DNA from: Protonemura montana
Taxonomy: Eukaryota; Arthropoda; Insecta; Plecoptera; Nemouridae
Reading direction: 5' to 3'
Length of the DNA stretch: 64,000 nt
Assembly: GCA_947568835.1 (NCBI GenBank)
Contig: OX387608.1
Span: 11,446,001 to 11,510,000 of the forward strand
A program made the position numbers and the translations under genes. Numbering within the stretch: position 1 is the first letter of the stretch; each line of letters starts with the position of its first letter. The notes beneath the pieces are model-generated. The model was not told where the DNA came from. It did not search any database and saw nothing but the letters and a program-made list of their open reading frames with translations. This document shows, piece after piece, positions 35,425-47,178 of the stretch.

Positions 35425-35506
35425 CAGCCAAACCGGAAATCCCTTCAGCGTCCAAAGAAATCCCTAGCGCAGCCAGCAGCAGGAAAACGGAGCCCAATCT
35501 GGCCAT
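35425..35506 (-). CDS. Nested antisense gene, exon 1: signal peptide
   Basis: On the minus strand an ATG at 35506-35504, in good context (gagacATGG), opens MARLGSVFLLLAALGISLDA then EGISGLA. This is a classic signal peptide: basic n-region, LLLAAL core, and possible cleavage near SLDA. The exon stops at GGCTG|gtaagc, a strong donor, after 27 codons plus one base. It is too short for ORF scans at usual cut-offs. The spare base G joins AC at 34620 to continue in frame (GLA-DDETS). A minus-strand CCAAT motif lies about 55 bp upstream (plus strand attgg near 35560); I did not find a convincing TATA box. The gene lies wholly inside a Rim intron, on the opposite strand. Confidence 0.8.
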
Positions 35507-36285
35507 GTCTCCCCACGGTAGCTCACCAACTCTTTCACTTAAACGCAACGAAAAGCCACCTCTTTATTGGTGACAAAACGATTAGCGACAACTCCATTCA
35601 CAGCATTAATGACCATAGTTTAGAAATTCACTTCCTTTTTTGTTGCCTTTAAAAACTAACTCACTTTTAATGCTTATTAAATGCGAAACCAGCGGTGACA
35701 TTAAGTATGAAATATATTAAATGACTCCAACTAAAAGCCACGGATGTAATCTGAAATAGATCATGTAGCAATTTTCCAATTCAGTGTCGCTTATGTACGA
35801 GTACTAATTGCTGCATCGCGCACATAAAAATAAATCGGAAAATGCTATTTTCGCTGCTTGAAAACGGGCTATTCACCATTGCGACCCCGATCTAGTTGCA
35901 AGCCGCTTTGCTCCCGTAATGCGGTGCGCGATACTCACATTTCAAACACCACCATTGGTGAGAATTGAGCTCAACTTCAAATACGAGGAAATTCTACGAA
36001 TTCGCAGTGCAAATTACTGAATGACGAGAATATTAGAAGTGGCGCATATTTCGCATTTTTAAGTGTAGAAGATTGAAATTAATCGTCTATCAAGTGCTCC
36101 ATTCAATTCGTTTAAATCGCTGATAGTGAACGTACGGCTCTTTTAAGCACCGTTGACAGGTGTTGCTTTGCAGGATCTTCAGTGAATTTAAGGGCGTTGT
36201 AGACAAACGCCGTTTATAAGAATGTACGCAAAAACGTCCAGTTTTTTTTTGTAAAATCTGAAAGCAAAAACCAACACAATACCAT
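35507..36285. other. Upstream region of the nested antisense gene
   Basis: This would hold the promoter and 5' leader of the antisense gene. It has a CCAAT motif on the minus strand near 35560 and an AT-rich remainder with a small CpG patch at about 35880-35940. No clear TATA box was identified. Confidence 0.4.
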
Positions 36286-36618
36286 TACAAGGACTATCCC
36301 CCAGCATTGCTACAGTCTAGCCCGTAAGAGAAGATACCAGCACAAGGACTGCCCCCGAGCATTGCTACAGTCTAGCCCGTGAGAGAAGATACCAGCACAA
36401 GAACTGCCCCCCAGCATTGCTACAGTCTAGCCCTTGAGAGAAGATACCAGCACAAGAACTGCCCCCAGCATTGCTACAGTCTAGCCCGTGAGAGAAGATA
36501 CCAGCACAAGGACTGACCCCAGCATTGCTACAGTCTAGCCCATGAGAGAAGATACCAGCACAAGGACTGTCCCCTAGCATTGCTACAGTCTAACCCGTGA
36601 GAGAAGAAACCAGCACAA
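36286..36618. repeat. 54/55-bp minisatellite, 6 units
   Basis: The landmark gcattgctacagtctagccc recurs at 36304, 36359, 36414, 36468, 36522 and 36577. Single or partial units occur at about 2503-2595 (reversed), about 15540-15572 (reversed) and 47811-47870. A minus-strand 71-codon frame through it is an artefact. Confidence 0.92.
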
Positions 36619-38199
36619 AGACCCCCCCCCCCTTTTTTTCAATTATTTCTACCAACCCATGAATTAAATTTCAGTTACGATTCTAGAAACATGATTTCAA
36701 AATACGTAAATGTATCTGAGAAATAATTTTCAAGACTTTTATGATAGAAAAATCCTAGAAAAAAATATTGCTAGCAAAAATGACAGTTGGCCCGCATATC
36801 ATATCAAAACGACCGGTGGGGCCTCTACCGAAAAAGTACGTTTTCTCGTTGAACTGAGTATACTTATATCTATAGACTCTCGCATCTCTCGAAATCGCAA
36901 ACATTTTAAAATATCGGCTGACTTTTACGAATTCTAAATCGTTTCGAGTTTCAAAGATATCTATCTCGTCGGTGATTTAGAACCACATTTTTGGGGACAT
37001 TTTTGACCCAGTTCGCGAAGCTGGGAGATACGTTGCAGCGACGGTTCACAATCGATAATTGCATAGCGGAGAAATACCAAAGCCGGAAAATCTACGCCAA
37101 CGATGACTTGTTTTTCTTGCTTTTCCGTCATCGAGTCGAACCAATTAGACTCTCAGGTCATGAGGATATTCGAGCCGTGATATCCTCAACGAAAGATAGA
37201 CCGATCGTGTCAGGAGTGTTTTCAGTGGCGTAGCTATGGGGTCCGTCTGTGTCAACCAGACTTGACCCTTCACGATATCCACGGGCTTGTTTTGTTGTGT
37301 TATATCTCGAAACGCACTCTGGCAAACTCGTCCTTAAAAACCGAACGACTTCTGTTTTGCTGGTTTTTATATGACTTTAAAATATGAAAAATGTCTATAA
37401 AACAATGAAAAAATTTATAAGAAAGCCACAGTTTAACCGAAAGTTATCTTTAGTTAACATACATTGCTGTGAAAATCTTAAAAACCACATTAATCAATAT
37501 TTCCTCCAAAAATTCGTTCCTTTTGCATTAGCTTGTCAGAAAACAAAACAAGTGCAGTTCAACATCACCGTTTCATACACCCTTACGCCACTATCTCTCT
37601 TCGACATGTCTCGAATCACCTATGGCGGATCGTGTACATGCACATCATAACGAGCAAGTTGCTTGACGGCGGTGACGGCGGCAAAATGTTCACATGTCAA
37701 CGAACACACACTTACGCCAATCTGGGGCACGCTACCCACTAATCTTATGCAGTAACCATATAGCTGATGCTTCCCGACAGGTCCCAGCGGGGTAGCATGA
37801 GTTATCATCGCAGTGGATTTCAGAGAATCAACTAAGATGTGGGGGAGGAGATGATTGCTTTCTTGGTATATGCGTGGGCAATTTAGAGGGTGGTTGGGAG
37901 GAAAGATTACTGAATTGCAGGTTTTTAATCAGTCACACCCTTATCAGATTTTTCAGTTATAGGTGACCAATATTTAGGCTAGTTAACAAAATTCTGAGTG
38001 AAATAATCGTGATAAAAAATAGTATTGACAAGAAAATCATCAATATAGTCTTATTTTCTGGTCCTTAGAGATTTTTAAACAAACAAAGGCAGTTAGACTG
38101 TGTTTATGTTTGAGAAAGTAGTAAAATATCTCAAATATGTCGATTTATACCCATCATTCCTAATCAGATTTCTTAAGACAGATTTCAGAGGATTATTAT

Positions 38200-38630
38200 T
38201 ATTTGTGGTGTTTAACTACGCACTGTTTTGACATCTGGCCATGCGGCACTGGTCTAATGGCGTCGGTGAATGAGTGGATGATGATGAGGATGATGATGAA
38301 CCTAACCTAGCCTAGAAGGGAGGAGGGGAAACCAGGTGCCGGCACATAGCCTATCCTGTCGAAGAGCACCAAGGGGACCACCGGCTTAACGTCCCTTCTG
38401 AAGGACGGTACAACGCAAACAGGAGGATTCCTCCACAAATCCATGCTGTCGAGAGGTTGATAAGCAAGGCGAGTGAATTTTCTGTACTAACTTTCATCCC
38501 TCCAACCTCTCTTCCGAACAGAACTGGTCATGTATGATGGTCACCCATCCAATACCCGACTCCTCACAGTGTTGCTTAACTTCGGTGATCTCACGAGAAC
38601 CGATGTTTCCAACACGCCAAACCGTTCGGT
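38200..38630 (-). mobile_element. 5S rRNA-headed SINE, copy 4 (near full length)
   Basis: It runs from atttgtggtgtttaactacg to cttcggtgatctcacgagaa and acacgccaaaccgttcgg. A near-complete body lies between them. Confidence 0.85.
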
Positions 38631-38699
38631 ATTTCAGAGGAAATATATGTTAAAAGTTATGAAAATTACTAGCTGTTTTTGGAACAAGGATGATCGTTT

Positions 38700-38860
38700 T
38701 TTATTATTAACAACACTATAACCGTCTCAAAAATTGATGCCTAAACGCAGACTCGAACCCCGATCTCTACATATGGCTTGTTGAGACGATTTTAGTGTAG
38801 TATAATAATAAAATACCCTGCGCATTGCAAGCGTTTGCAATTTAAATAAGATTTCATCCT
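38700..38860. mobile_element. Inverted tRNA-SINE pair with deleted heads
   Basis: The minus part has tattattaacaacactataa and ccgtctcaaaaattgatgcc then actcgaaccccgatct. The plus part has tttgttgagacgatt-like and ataataaaataccctgcgca sequence. It is the same arrangement as at 23396-23640 but shortened in the middle. Confidence 0.6.
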
Positions 38861-39131
38861 AAGGATGATCGTGTTTCTCATGTAAGGGTAATTTTGTAAT
38901 AAATTCTAACGAAGTAAGACAACATTCGATACGTCAAATAAGTTATTTAATATTAGAAGTATTAAGTTCTTCGTTAAAAGGTACAAGCTCTAGTACAAGT
39001 TATGTATTACAAGTAAAAAAATTTAAGTAAATGCTGAATACCAAAAACCTCGACATAACCCTTTGCCCAAACGACAATTATGAACACACTAACATATTTT
39101 AACTTTCCGCCCCCACCAACCTACATAACAG

Positions 39132-39296
39132 ACAGGCGTTTCCAGCCTTTACTACGTCGCGACGTCGATCAACAGTTGGTCCATGACGTCAGTCTCTCAT
39201 ATAGGCGTCGTTTCCCCCAGCAACGACGCCCCCAGACACCCTATCAACACTCTTGGCATCACCCGTTCCAGGAGACGTCCTCTATATATTCAACAG
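39132..39296 (+). CDS. Rim: Candidate cassette exon of Rim (alternative)
   Basis: This GC-rich block lies within the largest Rim intron. The acceptor is ccaacctacataacag after a pyrimidine-rich tract, and the donor is TCAACAG|gtctgc. At 165 nt it is symmetric (enters and leaves with the same phase), so it can be included or skipped without changing frame. In the required frame it is open for all 55 residues: RRFQPLLRRDVDQQLVHDVS, then an Arg/Gln/Pro/His-rich part ending FQETSSIYST. Inclusion would put it between KAHR and GFGMRVVGG of the PDZ domain. I do not recognise the peptide in Rim homologues. The donor is weaker than those of the other exons. A second frame is also open, but it would not return to phase. 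Confidence 0.5.
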
Positions 39297-40562
39297 GTCT
39301 GCAACTGAAGGGATGTACGGCCGATAGGTTGGGGAGAGGATCTTTCTTCTGGATGTTCGAGACTAGATGCTGCCAACAGCAGCGGAGTTAGACTGGTTCT
39401 AGGGATGGCTGGCCTGGAGTGGCTTGCTTTGTTCCCTTTTTCAGAAGGCTGGAAATAATATTGGCAATTCACTCGTGTGGACTAGGTTGTGTGAATGGAA
39501 AAGGAAAATTGGACGATGTATATATATAAAGAGAGAGAGATGTGTGCGCATGTACTTTTTTTTTTGTAAAATTTCTATTGTGCCATTCTGAGATTTATTT
39601 CTTACTTATGTGATGCCATTGAAATGTCTAAAAATATCGTTATGCTTTTATAGACACCATTTGTACGATATTTCCGTTCGACAACAGGGAAGCAAAGGTT
39701 TATTGGACGAAATAAAATATCTTGCATGCGCCAAGAAACTCTTGCGACATTGTCTGGCAAGCGTCGCGTCGGCACACATTTTCGGCAGACTTATTTCACT
39801 AACGGCGAACGCAAAAACCTCTAATCGATAAGGAAAATACATTTTCCCTTGTCAAGATTTCCGTTCGCTAGAGTTTTCTCGCGAAGTCTTGCGCTGAGCT
39901 ACGTCGGGGCCTGGTAATGCGCCCTGCCCACCCTTCGCTCGTGCTCGTCGATATACAAGCAGAGAAAATTGGGGGGGGGGGGGCATGGGGTAGAGGTGGG
40001 GGGACTAAAGCATACATCAACGGTTTCCTGCCAAAGCTTCGAGTAATTGCAAAGCTTTTTGCGGAAAGAACTTCATAAGACTTTTGGCGTTTTTGCTCTC
40101 GTTCGATGTGCGATGCTTTTTCGATAGCGATTGCAATTACATACCCTCGACCTCGCTTGGCCCTTGAAAAGAAAAAAGTCCATTTCGGATATAATTGAAA
40201 TATTAAAGCAGTTTTTGTTTAAATATTTAGCTTATTGCTTGTTTTAAACTATAAACTTATTGTATTACAATTTTTTCTTATGAAGAATTGTAATAATAAG
40301 TTAGTAAAAAACTTCAAAGTGCTGGTAAAGTTTTATGGTTTTGAAATGTACTTGGCCCTGTAATTCGATGCAGCTGAAATATAAGATAGCTATGAAAGTG
40401 TTAAAAATATCTTTGGGTGTCCTAAGTGATCCTCGGTGACTTGTATGGTGGATCTTGATTTGTAACAAATGAATTCACAAAGACCAAGCAAGCCAAACTA
40501 AGACCAAAATCAAGTCATGAAATTAAATCCAGACTCAAAATTTGTTGGAAATTGCTAAAGTT

Positions 40563-40986
40563 GGGTGTTACCAAAATGTTCAACTATAAGTTGGATCTCT
40601 AACTCACAGAAACATCTGAATTTCACTGCGTTTGATTGGAAGTCGTCATGGCAATAGTTTCAACTAACACTTCAACTGGGAGGCGAGATTTTGGTATAAC
40701 CGGAAGTTTTTCATTGTTTCGTTAAGTAATTAACATACCGTTAATTTGTTATTAGTTTGCTAACAATCATCGAGAAGATGTAAGTCGTTTTTTAACGGTT
40801 TGTATTTGCTTCAAGTGCTTCTAAACAACTGGCATGAGGGTCCGGTTTTACCAAAATCTCGCCTCCTAGTTGAAGTGTTCGTTGAAACTATTGCGATGAT
40901 GACATCCAATCACGTGCAGTGAAATTAAGATGTTTCTGTGAGCTAGAGATCCAACTTATAGTTGAAAATGTTGGTAAAACCCGACC
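40563..40986. mobile_element. Foldback element with long inverted arms
   Basis: The left arm (about 40563-40705) reads caactataagttggatctct, agaaacatctgaatttcac and caactgggaggcgagatttt. The right arm (about 40838-40985) is its reverse complement (aaaatctcgcctcctagttg, gatccaacttatagttgaaa). The spacer is about 130 bp. No ORF is present. A solo arm lies at 9955-10085. Confidence 0.85.
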
Positions 40987-41629
40987 TTAGTCTTCATCAA
41001 AGTCCACGGCCAAGTCTACTAACGCTTATTAGTCGAAGTATATGTTTAAATTAAAGCCAAAGACTAACCCTAACCCTAAGTCCAAGTCTAAGACTTATTG
41101 TACGGTCGCTTACAAGTAATACTAGTGCACCGACATTTTATTGCACAATTAATTCTGATTAAAACTGTACACGAACTGCTATGTAACAAGGGGTGTGTGT
41201 ACCTACACCGAGGTAAATCAAGATTTTTAATTAAATTTGTCTTTATAAAGATAAATGCAGACTCAGCGGCAAGTTGTTTGAAAATTCATTACGTACAGTA
41301 TAAAATGGTACAGGATGTGCGATTCATCGTGTTTTTCTTTTCGGCTAAGATAATATAATGTATAAAAAATGCTCTCGGCAAGCCATGCACCTTTGTCTTG
41401 GTGTTGGCTGCGCTACACCCACTCATTGAACGTTCCAGCCATCTTGCATTTCTCGGCAAAACTTCCAAGAAATCGAGCGATTCACTAATAACGAGCTCCT
41501 TCGCGGTTTTTGTTAGACTTTTAATTAATTTTTTCACGATAAACTTCCCTGTATTTAAGTATGTTTCACGTTTCCGTAATAATAAGTATAAGATTCAAGC
41601 AGTTGACTTTTTGAGCTAGCTCTTCTTAA

Positions 41630-41965
41630 GTTAAGCGTACGAACATAGCACTAATTTTTAAACTGTCTTCGCGAAAAAGCCGCCAAAGAACTACAGTAAT
41701 GGAGGATGCTAAGTTAGTTAAGCATTTTTCTCTCTGACTACTTGCATTTGCGGCTTGTTTACGCTCAATTTACCTTTAATAATGATAGTAAATAATAATC
41801 GATATTCTGAGTCTATATTATTTAATTGTAGATAGAGGTTTGTTCAAATGGACGGCCGAATTCTGCCATCGTGTAGCACCTGCCGTAACCACGTGTTGCC
41901 GGCTCGTTTGCTCAACAGAGAGCATTAACGCTGTGACTCTGACTATACCTATACATTCAATGGCT
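41630..41965 (+). mobile_element. MITE of the GCAAGCGCCATC family
   Basis: It starts gcgtacgaacatagcactaa and includes gatgctaagttagttaagc and gttgccggctcgtttgctca, ending agcattaacgctgtgactct then atacctatac. The minus-strand 147-codon ORF at 41818-42261 reads into it and is not supported. Confidence 0.65.
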
Positions 41966-43569
41966 ACGACCGTGGGATGAAAATGTTTCCGGTGTCGTGT
42001 ACCTACAAGATATAAAAAGAGAGTATATTTGAAAGGGATTTTCAGATCATTAAGTTTTCCGTATCGCCTTTGGCATTTTGAAGATACATTTAAACTCATT
42101 AGGCATTTTTTTCTTTCCCCTTTCCGCACGTTCCGAGACGGAAGGTACAGAAGGTAGATGAAATGTACAAGGAAAAGAAAAAACTTCGATAAAAAAACAA
42201 CAAAACCGTTATCGACTTGGAAGACTCGATGAATGGCTACATAAATAAAATACCTATCCACCTAAGAAAAAAAAAACTGTTGAGCACGAAAAATTACGAT
42301 CGCGCGAAAAAACGTGTTTAGAACTTTTCCTCATTTTCCAGCTAGTGGGCAATGTATAAGAAACCCGCTTTCCTTAAAAAGTATTTCAGATATCTTGCTG
42401 ATCAAAAGAATTTTAAGAAAAACTTTTTATACAAAAGAACTCACAGCTCAATAGATAGATAAAACACTCGTTTTCACATTTCAATTTCATTTTTTTTTTA
42501 ACCGTCACTTTTCCATAACCAAAGTAATCTACTTGCACGAAAACACATTAAATGCACTAAATACTCTTCACCGTTCGCACCAAGTTTCAGTCATTAAAAA
42601 CAACGACCATACGTGTGGGCTGAAAATTGCCTAGCTTTCACATCCCTGGGAATGCATTACTCATTGATCACATAAAAGCTATACTTTGCCACTGTGCTAA
42701 TGCCTCTAACCACACGCTTGTGTGTGTGTGTACTCTCTGTATACAGTGGGCGACATCGCCCAACCCACGCATACAAAATGTATGCGACTATTTTTAATGC
42801 ACGAACGTTTTATCTGCTATTTACCCAGCTGTCCATGTGCTATGGCGTACAGTACTCGACATGGAATACAACCGGCTCACTAGTCAATAGTCTGGAATAA
42901 AATATCTTGTAGGTATGCAATGCAAGAACCGAACTAAACTCATTTTCAACATCCATGAGCCATGATTAACAAAGTGCCAAAATATACAGTCAATGGTATG
43001 GAATAATTCAAGTTTTACGGTACATGACCTAGAATATGTCATGATCTACAGTAGGTGGTCTTAACCTAATAAACCTAATATTTTACTGCTTATATTCTTT
43101 GTTAAGACTAGTTTCACTGAATATGTTCCGTTTCACCCCTAGTTCTTCAGCACATGTTCTATTTTACGGCCAATTCTACAGCAAATGTTCTGATTAAGCC
43201 GGGCCCTCGAGCCTAGGATATACTCGAAGTAAAATGCACATCGCAATTACAGTTTAGAGTGTGAGCCGGCTTCGAGCGTGGTTAGCTGTTTTGTCATTTG
43301 TCGGATTGGCAATTTCGACGACAGGAAATGGAAAATTATCTGTTCGTTTTGGATATTTCACAACCGCGTAGTATAAGCGTGATGATTTAATCGGATTTCC
43401 TGTTTCGCTGCTTGTACGATTATGAATTGAAGTCATGAACATCGAAAATGGGCTGAGCATGTGTATTTGGTTTTGACTGTCGTGTTGATACCGTGAATTG
43501 TAGAGCTACAATATTTTTGTGTGTTTTCAAATAAATTGCCTCCTTTTGGAATGGTTTCTGATTGATTGC

Positions 43570-43930
43570 TTATTGTTTTAAACGACGCAATATTTTGACA
43601 ACGGGCCCTGTGGCACTGGTCTTATGGCGTCAGTGAATGAGTGGATGAGGATGATGATGAACCTAACCTAGTCTTGAACGTAGGAGGGAAAACCCGATGC
43701 CGGCACGTAGCCTACTCCTCTCGAACAGCACCAAGGGAACCACCGGCTCAACGTCCCTTCCGGTGGATGGTAGAACTCGAACAACAGGATTCCTTCACAA
43801 ATCCATGCTGTCGAGAGGTTGATAAGCAAGGCGAATGAAGTTGCTGTACTAATTTTCATCCCTCCAATCTTTCTCCGGAACAGAACTGGTCTTTAGTACC
43901 GGTGTTTCCAACACGCCAAATCGTTCGTTC
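43570..43930 (-). mobile_element. 5S-SINE, copy 5, head partly deleted
   Basis: It shares gttttaaacgacgcaatatt, ccgatgccggcacgtagcct and tcgagaggttgataagcaag. The 5S head is cut short (ctttagtaccggtgtttcca, acacgccaaatcgttcg). Confidence 0.8.
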
Positions 43931-45180
43931 AAATGGTTTCTTATTTGCAGTACGTTTTTATTGTGCCATTTTTGGTCTTTGTCATTTTCCGGTAATCAAG
44001 AAATTGAATCTTTTCGAATACGCTCTCACATCATCTGATTTCGGCAATGAAACAGAAATAATATTTTTCTAAAACTCCTCACATCAGTTTTGATCATTCC
44101 TGATCAGTTTTGGCGCATCAATTGGCGTTTTTACAGTGGATACACATCGATTTGGGCGTCTCTTTTTAAGAAACATCAAACCATTTATTGATTAATCTGA
44201 AATCTGGCTCTATCGTACAGGCATCAACATCTTCAGCCAATCTGATGACACCAACATGGCCAGCCATTGCACCAAATCGCAATTCCAACGATTTCATAAG
44301 CTTACACGATACTGCTAGAACAATGCAGGATAGATCCTAAACAACACAGCCGATGGTAGAAATATCAAATTAAAAAAAAGGGATTAAAGAAAAAAAAATC
44401 GACGGCACTTTCAACATGAACCAGTACCTTCTGTTCTAGAACTAATACATAAGCTTGTTAAACCGTTGTAATTGCAATGCGGTACAGTCAGCTTAATGGA
44501 CATGCAAAATATCTTTTATTCATTTTGTTGCATAATCAAATCAAATCGCCGCTATTTATTTAAGAGATTTTTTTAAACATTTCTAGTACCAAAACTTCTC
44601 AAAATTTCGCGAAATTATTCTGGGTTTTCATTTTGCTCCAACACACTTCTTTCTCAAGTTGATTTGAAACCGTAGCAAATAATTACTAATTGCAATGTAG
44701 GTACTATTTGCACAGCGACATTGTGTACAGAGAGACGTACTACTCTGAAATGTCAAAGGTCTACCAAACACAACTGGTTCAACGTTTTAAAATAAATACA
44801 AGCCTGCATCGGTGAGCGCCAGGTTTAAGTCACAACGGCACGGAATCATAGGGGTAGGACCAGTCTGTCCAATTTATTTCTAGGTCTAACAATTCAATTA
44901 AAACTACCAGTCGGTCGGTCGACATGGGTCGGCAAGATGAATGGCTGCAAACTTTTGTCGGCCAGTTTGTCGGATATATTTCGATGCGGGAATACTGTGC
45001 GAGAAGCATTTTCGTAAACGTGACACGCTCTAGAGATTTCGTCGATTTAATTATTACCACCATTCTTTGTATGTAGCTAATTTTGTAGTTTTTCGCATGT
45101 TCATTTTTTTAATAATTCTAGTAATCAAACTGATAATCAAATATGGGATAAAGCAACAAAAAAATTAAAATTTGTTAATT

Positions 45181-45555
45181 CATTTGTTGTGTTTAACGAC
45201 GTGCTTTTTTGGTAACGGGCCTTATTACACTGGTCTAATGGCGTCGGTGAATGAGTGCGTGTAAAGGATGATGTTGAGTTTTGCTTTATCCGGAAGAAGA
45301 GGGGAAACCCGGTGCTAGCTCATGCCAAACAGTACTATGGCGACCACCGGCTTAAAGTTTCTTCCAAAGGACGATACAACGTGAACATCGGGATTCCTCC
45401 ACAAATCCATGCTGTCGAGAGGTCATCAAAAAAGTCGGGAGAAGTTGTAGTAATTTTTATCCCTCAAAACATATCTCAAACCTGACCCTGTTCAGTTTTG
45501 CTAAGCTACGGTGATCTCACAAGAACGGGTGTTTCCAGCAAGTTAAACCGTTCGG
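45181..45555 (-). mobile_element. 5S-SINE, copy 6, diverged
   Basis: It shares ttgttgtgtttaacgacgtg, tccacaaatccatgctgtcg and ctacggtgatctcacaagaa then agttaaaccgttcgg. It directly precedes the second minisatellite element. Confidence 0.75.
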
Positions 45556-45624
45556 TTTTGGCGTTTTTGAATTACCTGCAACGTTTTTTTCTGCAACGTT
45601 TAAAAAATTGCCCGATGAAGTCAC

Positions 45625-47178
45625 GTCTCCACCGGGCTTGCACCAGCTCCGAGCGAGAGCGCTCCCACTCAAACACGTGATCACTACTTGCCAGTGCATT
45701 TATTTGCTATCCAATTGCTCTGTCGAAATTCTCGGAGCAAGGAAAGTGCACCGCAAGTGACCCGAGAGCGAGCAACTCTGCCAGTCAAACATGTGAAAGT
45801 TGCTTTGGGGCAGAGACACATGCCCAGTCGAACACGTGAAAGTTGCACTGGGACAGATACACATGCCCAGTCGAACACGTGAAAGTTGCATTGGGCCAGA
45901 GTCACATGCCCAGTCGAACACGTGAAAGTTGCACTGGGACAGATACACATGTCCAGTCGAACACGTGAAAGTTGCACTGGGGCAGAGTCACATGTCCAGT
46001 CGAACACGTGAAAGTTGCACTGGGGCAGAGTCACATGCCCAGTCGAACACGTGAAAGTTGCACTGGGACAGATACACATGTCCAGTCGAACACGTGAAAG
46101 TTGCACTGGGGCAGAGTCACATGCCCAGTCGAACACGTGAAAGTTGCACTGGGGCAGAGTCACATGCCCAGTCGAACACGTGAAAGTTGCACTGGGGCAG
46201 AGACACATGCCCAGTCGAACACGTGAAAGTTGCACTGGGGCAGAAACACACGCCCAGTCGAACACGTGAAAGTTGCACTGGGGCAGAGTCACATGCCCAG
46301 TCGAACACGTGAAAGTTGCACTGGGACAGATACACATGCCCAGTCGAACACGTGAAAGTTGCATTGGGGCAGAGTCACATGCCCAGTCGAACACGTGAAA
46401 GTTGCACTGGGACAGATACACATGTCCAGTCGAACACGTGAAAGTTGCACTGGGGCAGAGTCACATGTCCAGTCGAACACGTGAAAGTTGCACTGGGGCA
46501 GAGTCACATGCCCAGTCGAACACGTGAAAGTTGCACTGGGACAGATACACATGTCCAGTCGAACACGTGAAAGTTGCACTGGGGCAGAGTCACATGCCCA
46601 GTCGAACACGTGAAAGTTGCACTGGGGCAGAGTCACATGCCCAGTCGAACACGTGAAAGTTGCACTGGAGCAGAGTCACATGCCCAGTCGAACACGTGCA
46701 AGTTGCACTGGGGCAGAGTCACATGCCCAGTCGAACACGTGAAAGTTGCACTGGGGCAGAGACACATGCCCAGTCGAACACGTGAAAGTTGCACTGGGGC
46801 AGAAACACATGCCCAGTCGAACACGTGAAAGTTGCACTGGGGCAGAGTCACATGCCCAGTCGAACGCGTGAAAGTTGCACTGGGGCAGAGTCACATGCCC
46901 AGTCGAACACGTGAAAGTTGCACTGGGACAGAGTCACATGCCCAGTCGAACACGTGAAAGTTGCACTGGGACAGAAACACATGTCCAGTCGAACACGTGA
47001 AAGTTGCACTGGGGCAGAGTCACATGCCCAGTCGAACACGTGAAAGTTGCACTGGGACAGAGTCACATGTCCAGTCGAACACGTGAAAGTTGCACTGGGA
47101 CAGAGTCACATGTCCAGTCGAACACACAGATCGACTCCAGCGCACATCCGGGACGCTCCGGGGCAGCCAGTCGAATAC
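45625..47178. mobile_element. Mobile element with internal 43-bp minisatellite, copy 2
   Basis: The right end GCCAGTCGAATAC (47166-47178) is identical to that of copy 1. The left end is degenerate (ccaccgggcttgcaccag against cgactggcctgcaccag). Flank blocks cactacttgccagtgcattt and gagcaactctgccagtc match copy 1. It has the same orientation as copy 1 and ends 176 bp before the PDZ exon. Confidence 0.65.
45781..47124. repeat. 43-bp minisatellite array, about 31 units
   Basis: It has the same unit as 14096-15391 (gtcgaacacgtgaaagttgc core) but is more homogeneous. Variants acagatacacatgtcc and gcagagtcacatgccc recur at longer intervals, suggesting higher-order blocks. The 245-codon minus-strand ORF through it is an artefact of stop-free repeats. 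Confidence 0.95.

Noticed and set aside
41818-42261. 147-codon minus-strand ORF
   Set aside because: Part of it reads through the MITE at 41630-41965. No domain is recognisable.
45684-46421. 245-codon minus-strand ORF with Cys-rich periodic sequence
   Set aside because: It lies in the 43-bp minisatellite. The unit lacks stops in several frames, so long periodic ORFs appear on both strands. There is no start context and no non-repeat domain.
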